NCBI GenBank assembly: GCA_000431515.1
Contig: HF991369.1
Location: 145,212-168,678 of the forward strand
Length of the DNA stretch: 23,467 nt
Direction of reading: 5' to 3'
Origin: Clostridium sp. CAG:632
GTDB taxonomy: Bacteria; Bacillota; Clostridia; Lachnospirales; Lachnospiraceae
Each line of letters opens with the position of its first letter. The stretch's first letter is position 1. Below are positions 1 through 8,996 of this stretch, piece by piece. The translations under genes and the position numbers were made by a program. A model generated the notes under the pieces. That model saw nothing but the letters and a program-made list of their open reading frames with translations, had not been told where the DNA came from and searched no databases.

Positions 1-3000
1 ACAACCGACTGCCAGACGCTCTACCTCACAACTGCGCTTCTTAATGCCCCGTTCCTCATAATATTTCAATGTCATACCATAGGCAGTTTTTTCTGCAATT
101 GTACCAATGGTGCCCGCCCGGAACGCATGTCCTTTCGTAAACAGCTCCTCCGTATACTGATGAGCATTTGCCTGATATTCGCCCGAAAAGTTCAGGTCAA
201 TATCCGGCTCCTTATCGCCTTTAAATCCAAGGAAGGTCTCAAACGGTATATCATGTCCTTCCTTTAGCAGCTTATGTCCGCAGTTCGGACAGGTCTTATC
301 CGGCATATCACATCCGGAGTTACCGGAAAATGCCTGCACCTCCGGAGAATCAAAGTCAACATAATGACACTCAGGACAGATATAATGCGCCGATAACGGA
401 TTAACCTCTGTAATACCTGCCATCGTTGCTACAAAGGAAGAACCTACCGATCCTCTGGAACCAACCAGATAGCCGTGATCATTAGAATCCCATACCAGCT
501 TCTGCGCAATGATATAAAGCACGGCAAATCCATTGGAAATAATAGAATTCAGTTCACGCTCCAGTCGTTCCACAACAACATTCGGAAGATCCGGTCCGTA
601 AATCTCATGTGCACGGTTATAACAGATACTGGTCAGTGTTTCATCCGAATTTTCAATTACCGGAGGACACTTATCCGGGCGCACCGGTTTTATATACTCG
701 ATCATATCTGCAATACGGTTCGTATTGGTGATCACAACCTCCCTCGCCTTATCCATACCGAGATATTCAAACTCTTTTAACATCTCATCCGTAGTCCGGA
801 AATAAAGCGGACTCTGGTTATCCACGTCCTTGAAGCCTTCGGATGCCTGAATGATCGCACGATAAATGGAATCCTCCGGATCCAGAAAATGTACATCACA
901 GGTTGCCACAACCGGCTTATGAAATTCCTCACCTAACCGGACGATCAGCCGATTATTCTCCCGCAGATCCTCCTCTGACTCGATGGAATAGCCATCATCT
1001 TCTATCATAAATGCATTATTTCCCAGCGGCTGGATTTCCAGATAATCATAGAAATCTACGATTCTGGTGATTTCTCCGTCATCCGCTCCATTTAAGATTG
1101 CCTGATAAAGCTCTCCCGCCTCGCAGGCAGACCCAATGATCAGGCCTTCCCGATACTTATTGATCATACTCTTCGGCATCAGTGGAAACCGGTTAAAATA
1201 ATCCAGATGTGACATGGAAATCAGGCGATATAAGTTTACCCGTCCGACCTCATTCTTAGCCAGAATGATTCCATGGTATCGTCTGGATTTCCGGATACTA
1301 TCCGCAGAACCGGCTGCCATGGAGTTTAACTGATCCAGATTATCTACATCCCGCTTCATCAGCATATTGATAAACTTCAGAAACATCTCCGCAGTTGCTT
1401 CTGCGTCATTGACTGCCCGGTGATGGTTATTTAATTCGATCTTTAACTCTTTTACCAATCTGTCCAGTGTAAATTTACCTAAATGCGGCAGCAGGATATG
1501 TGCCATTCCAAGCGTATCCAGAATCGTATTATCAAACTTTAACCCCTGCTCTCTGGCAGCTTTCCCGATAAATCCGGTATCGAATGCCGCATTATGCGCT
1601 ACGATAACTGCATCCCCGCAGAACTCCAGAAACTCCGGCAACACCTTTCTGATATTCGGCTTATCCGCTACCATATCATCGGAAATCCCCGTTAATCTGG
1701 TTATATTATACGGAATCGGACGTTCCGGATTCACCAGCTGGGAAAACCGGTCTACAATTCTTCCCTCCGTAATCTTAACCGCGCCTATCTCTGTAATGGT
1801 ATGAAACTTTGCATTCTTTCCGGTTGTCTCTATATCAAAGACAACAAAGGTATCACGAAAGGACTGACCGTGTGACCGGATAACCAGCTGCTTTAAGTCA
1901 TCTACAAAATACCCTTCCACTCCATATATGATCTTAAACGGATCCTTGGAATCAAGTACGTGATTTGCAATCGGAAATGCCTGAACCACTCCGTGATCCG
2001 TAATGGCTATTGCCTTATGTCCCCATGCCTTTGCCCGCTTGATGATTTTGGCAATGTCAACCACACTGTCCTTATCACTCATGACGGTATGCATATGGAG
2101 TTCTACCCGCTTCTCCACGGACTGATCTACCCGGACCGTCCGGAAATCTCCGGATTTCTTAATACCTACAATTGATCCGATCGTCACATCATTTGCAAAG
2201 GTATCAAAGGAAACAATACCCTTAATGCGATAAAATTCACCGGTCTTAAACAGATCCAGAAAAATCTCCAGATCATCATTGGACAAAAAGACCTTGCCGC
2301 TGATTGTATCCGTGAAATCCGTAATATTAAATGTAACGATCGTCTTATTATTCCGGATTTCTCTGGTCTCCAGCTTTATGATCTGCCCTTGAACTACCAC
2401 TTCGCCCAGTTCGCCCTGAATCTCAGAAATATCAATCAGCTCACCTTCGCAGTTTCTGCCGTAGAATACATCCGGATCTTTTGCAGCATGTAAAGCAGAT
2501 CGACGGAATTCCCGCTTGCCGGCTTCTTTTCCAGCCGGTTTCTCTTTTGTTTCCGCAGCCGCCGCAACTGTTTTACCGGCTGCACTGCCCATCTGTATGG
2601 CTCCTGCTTTCCTTCCGGTTGCAGTCTTTCCTTTACTGCCTGTCGTTTTCTCTTTATCTGCCGTCTTATCTGATGCAGCCGGTGTCTCTGTCGCATCCTT
2701 ATAATCATCCATGGCGCGCAGCTGTTCCAGCTGTTGCTGATACTGCTCCTGTTCCTTCTTCAGGCGTTTCTCATGTGCCTCCCACAGCGACTCCTTATCT
2801 TCCTCTTTAAAATTAAAGCCTACCTGGATTTCCATCTGAAATCGTTCCCGGAACATAGTAATCAAGAGCTCCTGGATCTCATGGAACCGGCACTTTGCCA
2901 GATCGGAATCCGGCATTGGAATCGTCAGAACTGAATCGTTTACAAACCATGCTTCATCCTTTACCAACAGATAATTGATCGGATCGGTTGCCTTTATCTC

Positions 3001-3315
3001 ATATAAAATACTGTCTCCATATTCATTTAAAATATCCTGGAAGCCATAACGATCCGATAACTGAAAAGACAGACAAATCCGCAGTTCCTTTGTTCCCGGA
3101 ACCGCCCCCTTTGCATAATTTAATAATTCCTTCTGAAGTTGTTCTACATATTGATAATGTATAATATGTCCGGATACCACAAAAATACGCAGACATTTTG
3201 AACGCTTACTAAATCTCACCTTATCCACCCATACATCATCAAAATTATCCTGCAGTACCTTTGTCGGTTTATATGTCTGAAACAGATCTAAAATGCAGAT
3301 TTTATCATTCTGCAT
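1..3315 (-). CDS. polC: DNA polymerase III alpha subunit, Gram-positive type PolC (3' end outside window)
   Basis: Replicative DNA polymerase with built-in 3'-5' proofreading. The frame is open from an ATG at 3313-3315 (GGAGGAG about 6 bases upstream) to base 1, giving 1105 codons of a protein usually about 1430-1470 residues, so part of the palm, fingers and C-terminal region is missing. Order seen: N-terminal region (1-200); a Lys/Ala/Thr/Glu-rich low-complexity linker (about 200-278); OB-fold region; PHP start with HMHT at 407-410; an inserted DEDDh exonuclease with DIETTG at 494-499 and HRAVND ending at D637; the rest of PHP; then polymerase with GSRGSVGSS at 952-960, a four-Cys zinc site (C980, C983, C1009, C1012) and catalytic DID at 1038-1040. 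The exonuclease inserted in PHP is diagnostic of PolC rather than DnaE. It lies 57 bases after ispG with no terminator between, so it is probably the tail of the same operon. Confidence 0.98.
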   Translation of the reverse strand, partial: MQNDKICILDLFQTYKPTKVLQDNFDDVWVDKVRFSKRSKCLRIFVVSGHIIHYQYVEQLQKELLNYAKGAVPGTKELRICLSFQLSDRYGFQDILNEYGDSILYEIKATDPINYLLVKDEAWFVNDSVLTIPMPDSDLAKCRFHEIQELLITMFRERFQMEIQVGFNFKEEDKESLWEAHEKRLKKEQEQYQQQLEQLRAMDDYKDATETPAASDKTADKEKTTGSKGKTATGRKAGAIQMGSAAGKTVAAAAETKEKPAGKEAGKREFRRSALHAAKDPDVFYGRNCEGELIDISEIQGELGEVVVQGQIIKLETREIRNNKTIVTFNITDFTDTISGKVFLSNDDLEIFLDLFKTGEFYRIKGIVSFDTFANDVTIGSIVGIKKSGDFRTVRVDQSVEKRVELHMHTVMSDKDSVVDIAKIIKRAKAWGHKAIAITDHGVVQAFPIANHVLDSKDPFKIIYGVEGYFVDDLKQLVIRSHGQSFRDTFVVFDIETTGKNAKFHTITEIGAVKITEGRIVDRFSQLVNPERPIPYNITRLTGISDDMVADKPNIRKVLPEFLEFCGDAVIVAHNAAFDTGFIGKAAREQGLKFDNTILDTLGMAHILLPHLGKFTLDRLVKELKIELNNHHRAVNDAEATAEMFLKFINMLMKRDVDNLDQLNSMAAGSADSIRKSRRYHGIILAKNEVGRVNLYRLISMSHLDYFNRFPLMPKSMINKYREGLIIGSACEAGELYQAILNGADDGEITRIVDFYDYLEIQPLGNNAFMIEDDGYSIESEEDLRENNRLIVRLGEEFHKPVVATCDVHFLDPEDSIYRAIIQASEGFKDVDNQSPLYFRTTDEMLKEFEYLGMDKAREVVITNTNRIADMIEYIKPVRPDKCPPVIENSDETLTSICYNRAHEIYGPDLPNVVVERLERELNSIISNGFAVLYIIAQKLVWDSNDHGYLVGSRGSVGSSFVATMAGITEVNPLSAHYICPECHYVDFDSPEVQAFSGNSGCDMPDKTCPNCGHKLLKEGHDIPFETFLGFKGDKEPDIDLNFSGEYQANAHQYTEELFTKGHAFRAGTIGTIAEKTAYGMTLKYYEERGIKKRSCEVERLAVGC

Positions 3316-3372
3316 GTAATCTCCTCCTTGTTTGTTACTCATTCGGTTCTCGGTCTTCAATTTCCTGAAACC

Positions 3373-4443
3373 CTATTTTCCCCAATGTTCTAATTCATAA
3401 CGCAGTGCCGGTAAGAGTTGATCTTCCGGAAGCTTCTTCACGATTTCCCCCTTTTTAATCAGCAGACCTTCTCCATTACCACCTGCGATTCCGAGATCCG
3501 CCTCTCTCGCTTCTCCCGGTCCGTTTACGATACAACCCATAACTGCTACTTTAATGTCCAGATTCTCAAAATCTGCAACCATAGTCTCTACCTGATTTGC
3601 AAGTCCGATCAGATCAATAGAGGTTCTGCCACAGGTCGGACAGGATACCACTTCAATACCACCCTTCCTCAGATTAAGTGTCTTTAAAATCTGCTTTGCT
3701 GTTACGATCTCACTGACCGGATCTCCTGTTAATGAAACACGGATTGTGTCACCGATTCCCTCATTCAGAATAATTCCAAGTCCTACCGAAGACTTGATCG
3801 TACCACGAATCAGCGTACCAGCCTCCGTGATTCCTACATGCAGCGGATAATCTGTCTGCTTTACAATCAGTTCATGTGCTTTCACACACATCATGACATC
3901 CGATGATTTAATACTGATCACCATCTGATCATATCCCAGATCTTCAATCATATGTACCTTGTCTAAAGCACTTTCTACCAATCCCTCCGGTGTCACGCCA
4001 TGATATTTTTCAACCAGTGTCTTTTCCAGAGAGCCACTGTTAACACCTACTCGGATCGGCACATGATGTGCTTTTGCTGTTTCAACCACGGCACGCACCC
4101 GATCCGGACTTCCGATATTACCCGGATTGATCCGGATCTTATCCGCACCGGCCTCTATTGCAAGAATTGCCAGCCGGTAATCAAAATGAATATCCGCTAC
4201 AATCGGAATATGGATCTGCTGCTTAATCTCACCAATGGCTCTCGCAGCCGCCTCATTATTGGCAGTACATCGGATGATCTGGCATCCTGCCTCCTCTAAC
4301 TTCCGGATTTGTGCAACTGTCGCTTCCACATCTTCGGTCTTTGTATTAGTCATTGACTGAATCAGGATGGGGTTGCCTCCACCGATCACCTGATTGCCGA
4401 TCTTTATGACTTTTGTTTTATTTCTATATGGCATATCTGTCAT
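3373..4443 (-). CDS. ispG: 4-hydroxy-3-methylbut-2-en-1-yl diphosphate synthase (flavodoxin), IspG/GcpE
   Basis: Cytosolic [4Fe-4S] enzyme of the MEP pathway that reductively opens methylerythritol cyclodiphosphate to HMBPP. The frame opens at 4458, but ATG at 4443 is the better start: GGAGG lies 8 bases before it, inside the apparent first codons of the longer version. This gives 356 residues, normal for the short bacterial form. The TIM-barrel half carries QSMTNT near residues 29-34 and GVNSGSLEKT. Cluster ligands are C268 and C271 in CPTCGRT and C304 in GCIVNGPGEA, with E311 as the usual fourth ligand. It follows rseP by about 70 bases and precedes polC. Confidence 0.97.
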   Translation of the reverse strand: MTDMPYRNKTKVIKIGNQVIGGGNPILIQSMTNTKTEDVEATVAQIRKLEEAGCQIIRCTANNEAAARAIGEIKQQIHIPIVADIHFDYRLAILAIEAGADKIRINPGNIGSPDRVRAVVETAKAHHVPIRVGVNSGSLEKTLVEKYHGVTPEGLVESALDKVHMIEDLGYDQMVISIKSSDVMMCVKAHELIVKQTDYPLHVGITEAGTLIRGTIKSSVGLGIILNEGIGDTIRVSLTGDPVSEIVTAKQILKTLNLRKGGIEVVSCPTCGRTSIDLIGLANQVETMVADFENLDIKVAVMGCIVNGPGEAREADLGIAGGNGEGLLIKKGEIVKKLPEDQLLPALRYELEHWGK

Positions 4444-4513
4444 TTTCCCATCCTCCATTGTTTTATCATGCTGCCTATCAGCACCATGTCATTTTCACGT
4501 TATGTCGGTTCTT

Positions 4514-5599
4514 TTATTTGATAAACAGATTCCGAATATCCTTAAATGTGATCAGAATCATCAGAATAAACAGCAGTACAAAACCGATTCCATGCACAAA
4601 TGCCTCTTTATCCTTTGGTACTGCCTTTCCGGTAATCAGCTCTACCAGCAGGAACAACAGCCGTCCTCCGTCCAGTGCCGGAAACGGTAACAGGTTCATA
4701 ATACCCAGATTGGCACTGATCAAAATCACAAAATTAATCACATTCAGAACCACGGTATAAATCCCACCGGTTTCCTTTGCCTCCTGCATGGTATCATTCA
4801 TCATGTCTGCTACACCAACCACACCGGATACCTGATTGACTCCAACCTTACCGAGAATCAACTGCTTCAAGCTGATAAAGGTTGTTTTGATCCAGTATCG
4901 TACCTCCAGTGCACTGTATTTCAAATTCGTCCAAAGGTTCGCCTTTGTACGCTCATAATAACCGGTAGAAGCATCATAATGGTAACCACCGCTGATTCCG
5001 ATCTGATACCGATTCAGGTCTTTATTATATTTCGGCACCACCTGAATGGTCTTTTCTGCTCCATCCCGCTCGATTGTTATAGCAATCGGATCGTCACTCG
5101 AATAGAACTGTGTATAAATCGTAACATCCCGGAAATCATAGACCTTCGTCTGATTTAAACGGGTGATCACATCACCTTCCTTAAGCCCTGCTTCCTGTGC
5201 GGCAGAATCTTCCGCAACATAATTGATTTCTCCGGTCAGATACCCTGCCATTCCAATCAGCACCACTGAGGCAATAAATGCTAAAATAAAGTTAAACAAC
5301 GGGCCTCCTATAATTACCGCGATTCTTGCCCATATAGACTTGTTGGAGAATGCCCGCGGATCCTCATTGCCTTCTTCGTCTTCACCCAGCATCATGCAAT
5401 AACCGCCAATCGGAAGACACCGGATCGAATACTGCGTTTCTCCCCGTTTCGTCTTAAAAATACAAGGTCCCATACCAATTGCAAATTCTGTAACTCCTAT
5501 GCCGGTCCAGCGGCACATCAGGAAATGCCCCAACTCATGAATCATAATAATAATGCCAAAAACCAGTATAATTACCAGAATATTAACAACTGTGTTCAA
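4514..5599 (-). CDS. rseP: RIP metalloprotease RseP / site-2 protease family
   Basis: Polytopic intramembrane zinc protease that cuts membrane-embedded substrates such as anti-sigma factors and leftover signal peptides. From a TTG start at 5599 it has 361 residues. HELGH (H21, E22, H25) sits in the first membrane helix, a PDZ domain follows (about 120-195), and the third zinc ligand is in NLLPFPALDGG (N302 to D310 plus GG), with a final helix near the C-terminus. The start is uncertain. AGGTGG precedes TTG 5599, and this start puts the first helix at the N-terminus as in homologues. In-frame ATGs at 5626 and 5644 also exist, and 5644 has a GGAGGAG seven bases upstream. With the TTG start it overlaps the end of dxr by 17 bases, which suggests translational coupling. 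Confidence 0.95.
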   Translation of the reverse strand: MNTVVNILVIILVFGIIIMIHELGHFLMCRWTGIGVTEFAIGMGPCIFKTKRGETQYSIRCLPIGGYCMMLGEDEEGNEDPRAFSNKSIWARIAVIIGGPLFNFILAFIASVVLIGMAGYLTGEINYVAEDSAAQEAGLKEGDVITRLNQTKVYDFRDVTIYTQFYSSDDPIAITIERDGAEKTIQVVPKYNKDLNRYQIGISGGYHYDASTGYYERTKANLWTNLKYSALEVRYWIKTTFISLKQLILGKVGVNQVSGVVGVADMMNDTMQEAKETGGIYTVVLNVINFVILISANLGIMNLLPFPALDGGRLLFLLVELITGKAVPKDKEAFVHGIGFVLLFILMILITFKDIRNLFIK

Positions 5600-6746
5600 T
5601 CTTCCACCTGCTCTCAATATATTCATAGGTCCACTGCTCTGCATCCAGAATCTCCTCCACGGAAGGAGCTTCTTTCTTCTGATGTGCTTCCAGACAGGAT
5701 TCTATAATATCATAGATTTCAAGGAATCGAATCTTTTCCTCCAGAAAGCATGCTACTGCATACTCATTTGCTGCATTAAATACCGTAGGCATCGTACCGC
5801 CCTGGGTGCCCACCTCATATGCCATCTTCAATCCACGGAATACTTCCATATCAGGCTTTTCAAACTGAATGGATGCCAGCTGTGCAAAATCCAGCCGTTT
5901 TCCCGGCAGATACCGCCGCTCCGGATATAGCAGGGCATATTGGATTGGAAGCTTCATATCCGGTGTTCCAAGCTGTGCGATCACTGCACCATCGTTAAAT
6001 TCTACCATAGAATGAATCACACTCTGTGGCTGGACTACAACCTCAACATCCTGCATTTCTACACCAAAGAGCCACTTGGCTTCCATGACTTCCAGTCCTT
6101 TATTCACCATACTGGCAGAATCTATGGTTATTTTTCTTCCCATGCTCCAGTTCGGATGCTTTAGCGCATCTGCCAATGTTACCTGTTCCAGTTCCTTTCG
6201 GCTTCTACCACGGAACGGACCTCCAGATGCCGTTAACAGAATCTTATGGATCGTCCTTCTGTCTTCTCCGTTCAGGCACTGGAAAATCGCAGAATGTTCA
6301 CTATCTACCGGCAGTATATCTACATGATATTCCTTTGCCAGCGGAATAATGATATGTCCCGCAGTTACCAACGTCTCTTTATTGGCCAGTGCAATGTCCT
6401 TACCCGCCTGAATTGCTGCGATCGTCGGACGAATTCCGATCATACCGACAATTGCCGTTACCAGGATATCACTCTGTGGCTGTACTGCCACCTCTAACAG
6501 TCCATCCATTCCGGATACGATCCGAACGGACAAATCCGCAACCATTGTTCTTAGTTTTGCCGCATTCTCTTCCTTCCATACAGCTACCAGTTCCGGATGA
6601 AACTCCCGGATTTGTTTTTCAAGCAGTGTTATATTTGAATTGGCCGCCAAAGCCGTCACCTGCAGATCTTCTGAATAATTTCTTACTACCTCCAGTGTCT
6701 GTGTTCCGATAGAACCGGTAGAACCCAATATTGCAATCTTTCTCAC
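5583..6746 (-). CDS. dxr: 1-deoxy-D-xylulose 5-phosphate reductoisomerase
   Basis: NADPH-dependent enzyme converting DXP to 2-C-methyl-D-erythritol 4-phosphate, the committed MEP-pathway step. The start is GTG at 6746 with AGGAGG eight bases upstream; 387 residues, typical length. GSTGSIG at 8-14 is the nucleotide-binding loop, and NKETLV at 122-127 is conserved. DSEH (D149, E151) and E219 of NKGLE are the metal ligands. ASGGPF and HPNWSMG form the substrate-binding and flexible-loop regions. It starts 12 bases after cdsA and its last 17 bases overlap the proposed rseP start. Confidence 0.98.
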   Translation of the reverse strand: MRKIAILGSTGSIGTQTLEVVRNYSEDLQVTALAANSNITLLEKQIREFHPELVAVWKEENAAKLRTMVADLSVRIVSGMDGLLEVAVQPQSDILVTAIVGMIGIRPTIAAIQAGKDIALANKETLVTAGHIIIPLAKEYHVDILPVDSEHSAIFQCLNGEDRRTIHKILLTASGGPFRGRSRKELEQVTLADALKHPNWSMGRKITIDSASMVNKGLEVMEAKWLFGVEMQDVEVVVQPQSVIHSMVEFNDGAVIAQLGTPDMKLPIQYALLYPERRYLPGKRLDFAQLASIQFEKPDMEVFRGLKMAYEVGTQGGTMPTVFNAANEYAVACFLEEKIRFLEIYDIIESCLEAHQKKEAPSVEEILDAEQWTYEYIESRWKIEHSC

Positions 6747-6758
6747 GTTTGTTTCCTC

Positions 6759-7613
6759 CTAAAAGTAGTTCTGTAACAGGAACGTTACCAAATAATATAT
6801 GATCGGTGCCGTGAATATCATACTGTCAAACCGATCCATAATCCCGCCATGTCCCGGAATCAGATTACTGTAATCCTTAATTCCGTAATTCCGCTTGATC
6901 GCAGAAGCTGCCAGATCTCCGACAACTGCAGGCAGAGCACCGACTCCGCAGATCAACGCAAACATCAGCGGATAATTGTAATCACCATACAATGCATACT
7001 GCCGGAAAATAAACCCGTATCCGAGTCCACAGGCAGCTGCTCCTATAATACCGCCAATAAATCCCTCCACGCTCTTCTTCGGGCTGAGATTCGGAAACAT
7101 TTTATGCTTTCCAATCAGAATTCCCGTCAGATAAGCAAAAGAATCATTTCCGCAAGCACACAACAAAATCAATGCCGTAAATAATGCACCATGCTTTAAC
7201 TGTCTCAGACGAACTATATAAGACAGCAAAACCGCCACATAGAAGAATGCAAAGAATACACAGGCCATCTGCTTTATCTCATACTTCGGGAATTTAAATA
7301 CATACACTGTCAGCAATAAAAGCAGGTATAATACCATAACCGGCAGAACCAGTTCCTTTTTCTGCAGCTGTATAACCAGATAATAAAGCACAGTAAAAAT
7401 ATAAGTCAAAACCGCCAGTGAAGATTTGTGAAGCTGAAACACCCGAAGCAGTTCAAAAACTCCACCGAGCGAAATTGCCAGCATAAAAACAGCTACTACC
7501 CAGCCACCAAGATATAAGGCCGCTGCTCCCATGCTCAACAGAACGATCGAGCTTGCCAGTCTCACCATAAAGCTCTTTGTTTTTTCTTTTTTCTCCTTAC
7601 TTGACTCCGCCAT
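6759..7613 (-). CDS. cdsA: Phosphatidate cytidylyltransferase (CDP-diglyceride synthase)
   Basis: Integral membrane enzyme that makes CDP-diacylglycerol from phosphatidic acid and CTP, the entry to most phospholipids. The frame opens at 7688, but ATG at 7613 is chosen because GGAAGGG lies about nine bases upstream and the extra N-terminus would read far into uppS. This gives 284 residues. A lysine-rich cytoplasmic N-terminus is followed by several hydrophobic segments. Near the C-terminus is the family signature, S-x-I-K-R-x4-K-D followed by PGHGGIMDRFDSM. It overlaps the end of uppS by 17 bases. Confidence 0.96.
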   Translation of the reverse strand: MAESSKEKKEKTKSFMVRLASSIVLLSMGAAALYLGGWVVAVFMLAISLGGVFELLRVFQLHKSSLAVLTYIFTVLYYLVIQLQKKELVLPVMVLYLLLLLTVYVFKFPKYEIKQMACVFFAFFYVAVLLSYIVRLRQLKHGALFTALILLCACGNDSFAYLTGILIGKHKMFPNLSPKKSVEGFIGGIIGAAACGLGYGFIFRQYALYGDYNYPLMFALICGVGALPAVVGDLAASAIKRNYGIKDYSNLIPGHGGIMDRFDSMIFTAPIIYYLVTFLLQNYF

Positions 7614-8325
7614 ATCGCCGATCCCTTCCGTTATAATATTCGATTGCCTTTTCCAGTTCCTTCTTATCAAAATCCGGCCACAATACATCTGTAAAATAGA
7701 ACTCTGTATACGCCAGCTGCCATAACAGATAATTAGACAGCCTCAATTCTCCGCTGGTTCGAATCAGAAGATCCGGATCCGGCATATAATATGTATCCAA
7801 TTCCTTTGAAATCGCCGCTTCATCAATCTGTTCCGGTAATAGGGCACCTTCCTTTACCTGATCTGCCAACTTTCTGACTGCTCTTGTGATCTCGTCTCTT
7901 CCGCCGTAATTCAAAGCCAGTGTCAGCGTAAGACCCTTATGATCCTTACTCACCTCCCAGAGTTCATCAATCAGCTCGTTAATATCATCATCCAATCTGC
8001 TCCGGTCTCCAATCACACGGACCGTCAGCTTTTCCCGTTTCACATGCGTCTTGAAGGAGTTCAGGTACTGACGCAGAATATTCATGATTCCGTTAACTTC
8101 CTCAACAGACCGTTTCCAGTTCTCTGTTGAAAACGTATATACAGTCAGATACTTCACGCCAAGATCATAGGCATCGCTACAGATCTGCTCCACATTCTTT
8201 GCTCCCTGTAAATGTCCGAAATTACGTGGCATTCCACGCTTCTTTGCCCACCGTCCGTTTCCGTCCAGTATAATTGCTATATGCTCCGGAACCTTCCATT
8301 CCTTCTCATTTAACTTCTGTCCCAT
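7597..8325 (-). CDS. uppS: Isoprenyl transferase / undecaprenyl diphosphate synthase
   Basis: Cis-prenyltransferase extending farnesyl diphosphate with isopentenyl diphosphate to undecaprenyl diphosphate, the lipid carrier for peptidoglycan and other wall polymers. The 242 residues match the family. HIAIILDGNGRWAK contains catalytic D21 and the DGNGRW loop. GHLQGAKN, YTFSTENWKR, LNYGGRDEI and the C-terminal DLLIRTSGELRLSNYLLWQ block are all intact. The start ATG has AAGGAGGG a few bases upstream. It lies 90 bases after frr; that gap holds a small hairpin described separately. Confidence 0.98.
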   Translation of the reverse strand: MGQKLNEKEWKVPEHIAIILDGNGRWAKKRGMPRNFGHLQGAKNVEQICSDAYDLGVKYLTVYTFSTENWKRSVEEVNGIMNILRQYLNSFKTHVKREKLTVRVIGDRSRLDDDINELIDELWEVSKDHKGLTLTLALNYGGRDEITRAVRKLADQVKEGALLPEQIDEAAISKELDTYYMPDPDLLIRTSGELRLSNYLLWQLAYTEFYFTDVLWPDFDKKELEKAIEYYNGRDRRYGGVK

Positions 8326-8360
8326 ACTGCCCTCCTTATTCTGCCTTCTAAAACACAGAA

Positions 8361-8381
8361 AGAGACATTCTGCCTGTCTCT
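8361..8381 (-). terminator. Weak intercistronic hairpin between frr and uppS
   Basis: A perfect 7-bp inverted repeat, AGAGACA / TGTCTCT, with a 7-base loop sits in the 90-base frr-uppS gap. On the transcribed strand it is followed by a broken T-rich run (TTTCTGTGTTTT) rather than a clean U-tract. It could attenuate transcription between the translation genes and the lipid genes, or simply stabilise the processed frr message. Its role is inference. Confidence 0.3.
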
Positions 8382-8415
8382 CCCCGTTCTCGCTGTATTC
8401 GAACTGCTGATAATC

Positions 8416-8961
8416 CTATACCGTCAGAATTTCCTTTGTCTTTTCTTCTACCGCTTTATCAACCTTATCAATATACTTATCTGTTAGTTTCTGTACCTTA
8501 TCTTCAAGATCCTTTAATTCATCCTCTGAAATCTCACTTGCCTTATTCTGTTTCTTAAACGCATCATTGGCATCACGACGGACATTCCGGATTGCAACCT
8601 TTGCGTTTTCACCCTTCTTCTTAACATCCTTTGCCATTTCCTTACGACGGTCCTCTGTCAGTTCCGGAAAATTCAAGCGGACAGACTTTCCATCGTTGTT
8701 CGGTGTGATTCCGAGATCCGAACAAAGAATTGCTTTCTCGATCTCTTTGATCAGAGAGGACTCCCATGGCTGGATCATCAGGGTTCTTGCCTCCGGAACC
8801 GAAATATTCGCTACCTGCTGTAACGGAGTCGGCTGACCGTAATAGTCCACACGAATCTTATCCAATACATGCGGATTGGCCCGTCCTGCACGAATACTTG
8901 CAAATTCATTTAATAAGCTGTCTAAGGATTTATCCATTTTCTCTTCGTATTGTTCTAACAT
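8416..8961 (-). CDS. frr: Ribosome recycling factor
   Basis: Cytosolic factor that, with EF-G, splits post-termination ribosomes. It has 181 residues, close to the usual 185. The three-helix-bundle domain contains FASIRAGRANP near residues 20-30 and later RRDANDAFKK. The inserted beta domain carries YYGQPTPLQQVANISVPEARTL, and NFPELTEDRRKEM is also typical. AGGAGG lies about seven bases before the ATG. It follows pyrH closely (35 bases), the common bacterial pyrH-frr pairing. Confidence 0.98.
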   Translation of the reverse strand: MLEQYEEKMDKSLDSLLNEFASIRAGRANPHVLDKIRVDYYGQPTPLQQVANISVPEARTLMIQPWESSLIKEIEKAILCSDLGITPNNDGKSVRLNFPELTEDRRKEMAKDVKKKGENAKVAIRNVRRDANDAFKKQNKASEISEDELKDLEDKVQKLTDKYIDKVDKAVEEKTKEILTV

Positions 8962-8996
8962 TGTTATTCCTCCTAAATTCTATGTCTTTCTGGTTT

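Noticed and set aside
2481..2810. Plus-strand 109-codon ORF and the overlapping minus-strand 90-codon ORF at 2436-2708
   Set aside because: Both lie in the low-complexity linker of polC, where biased codons leave other frames open; neither has the features of a gene.
4444..4513. Possible hairpin GTGCTG/CAGCAT between rseP and ispG
   Set aside because: Only six pairs including a wobble, with no T-tract; not enough to call a terminator.
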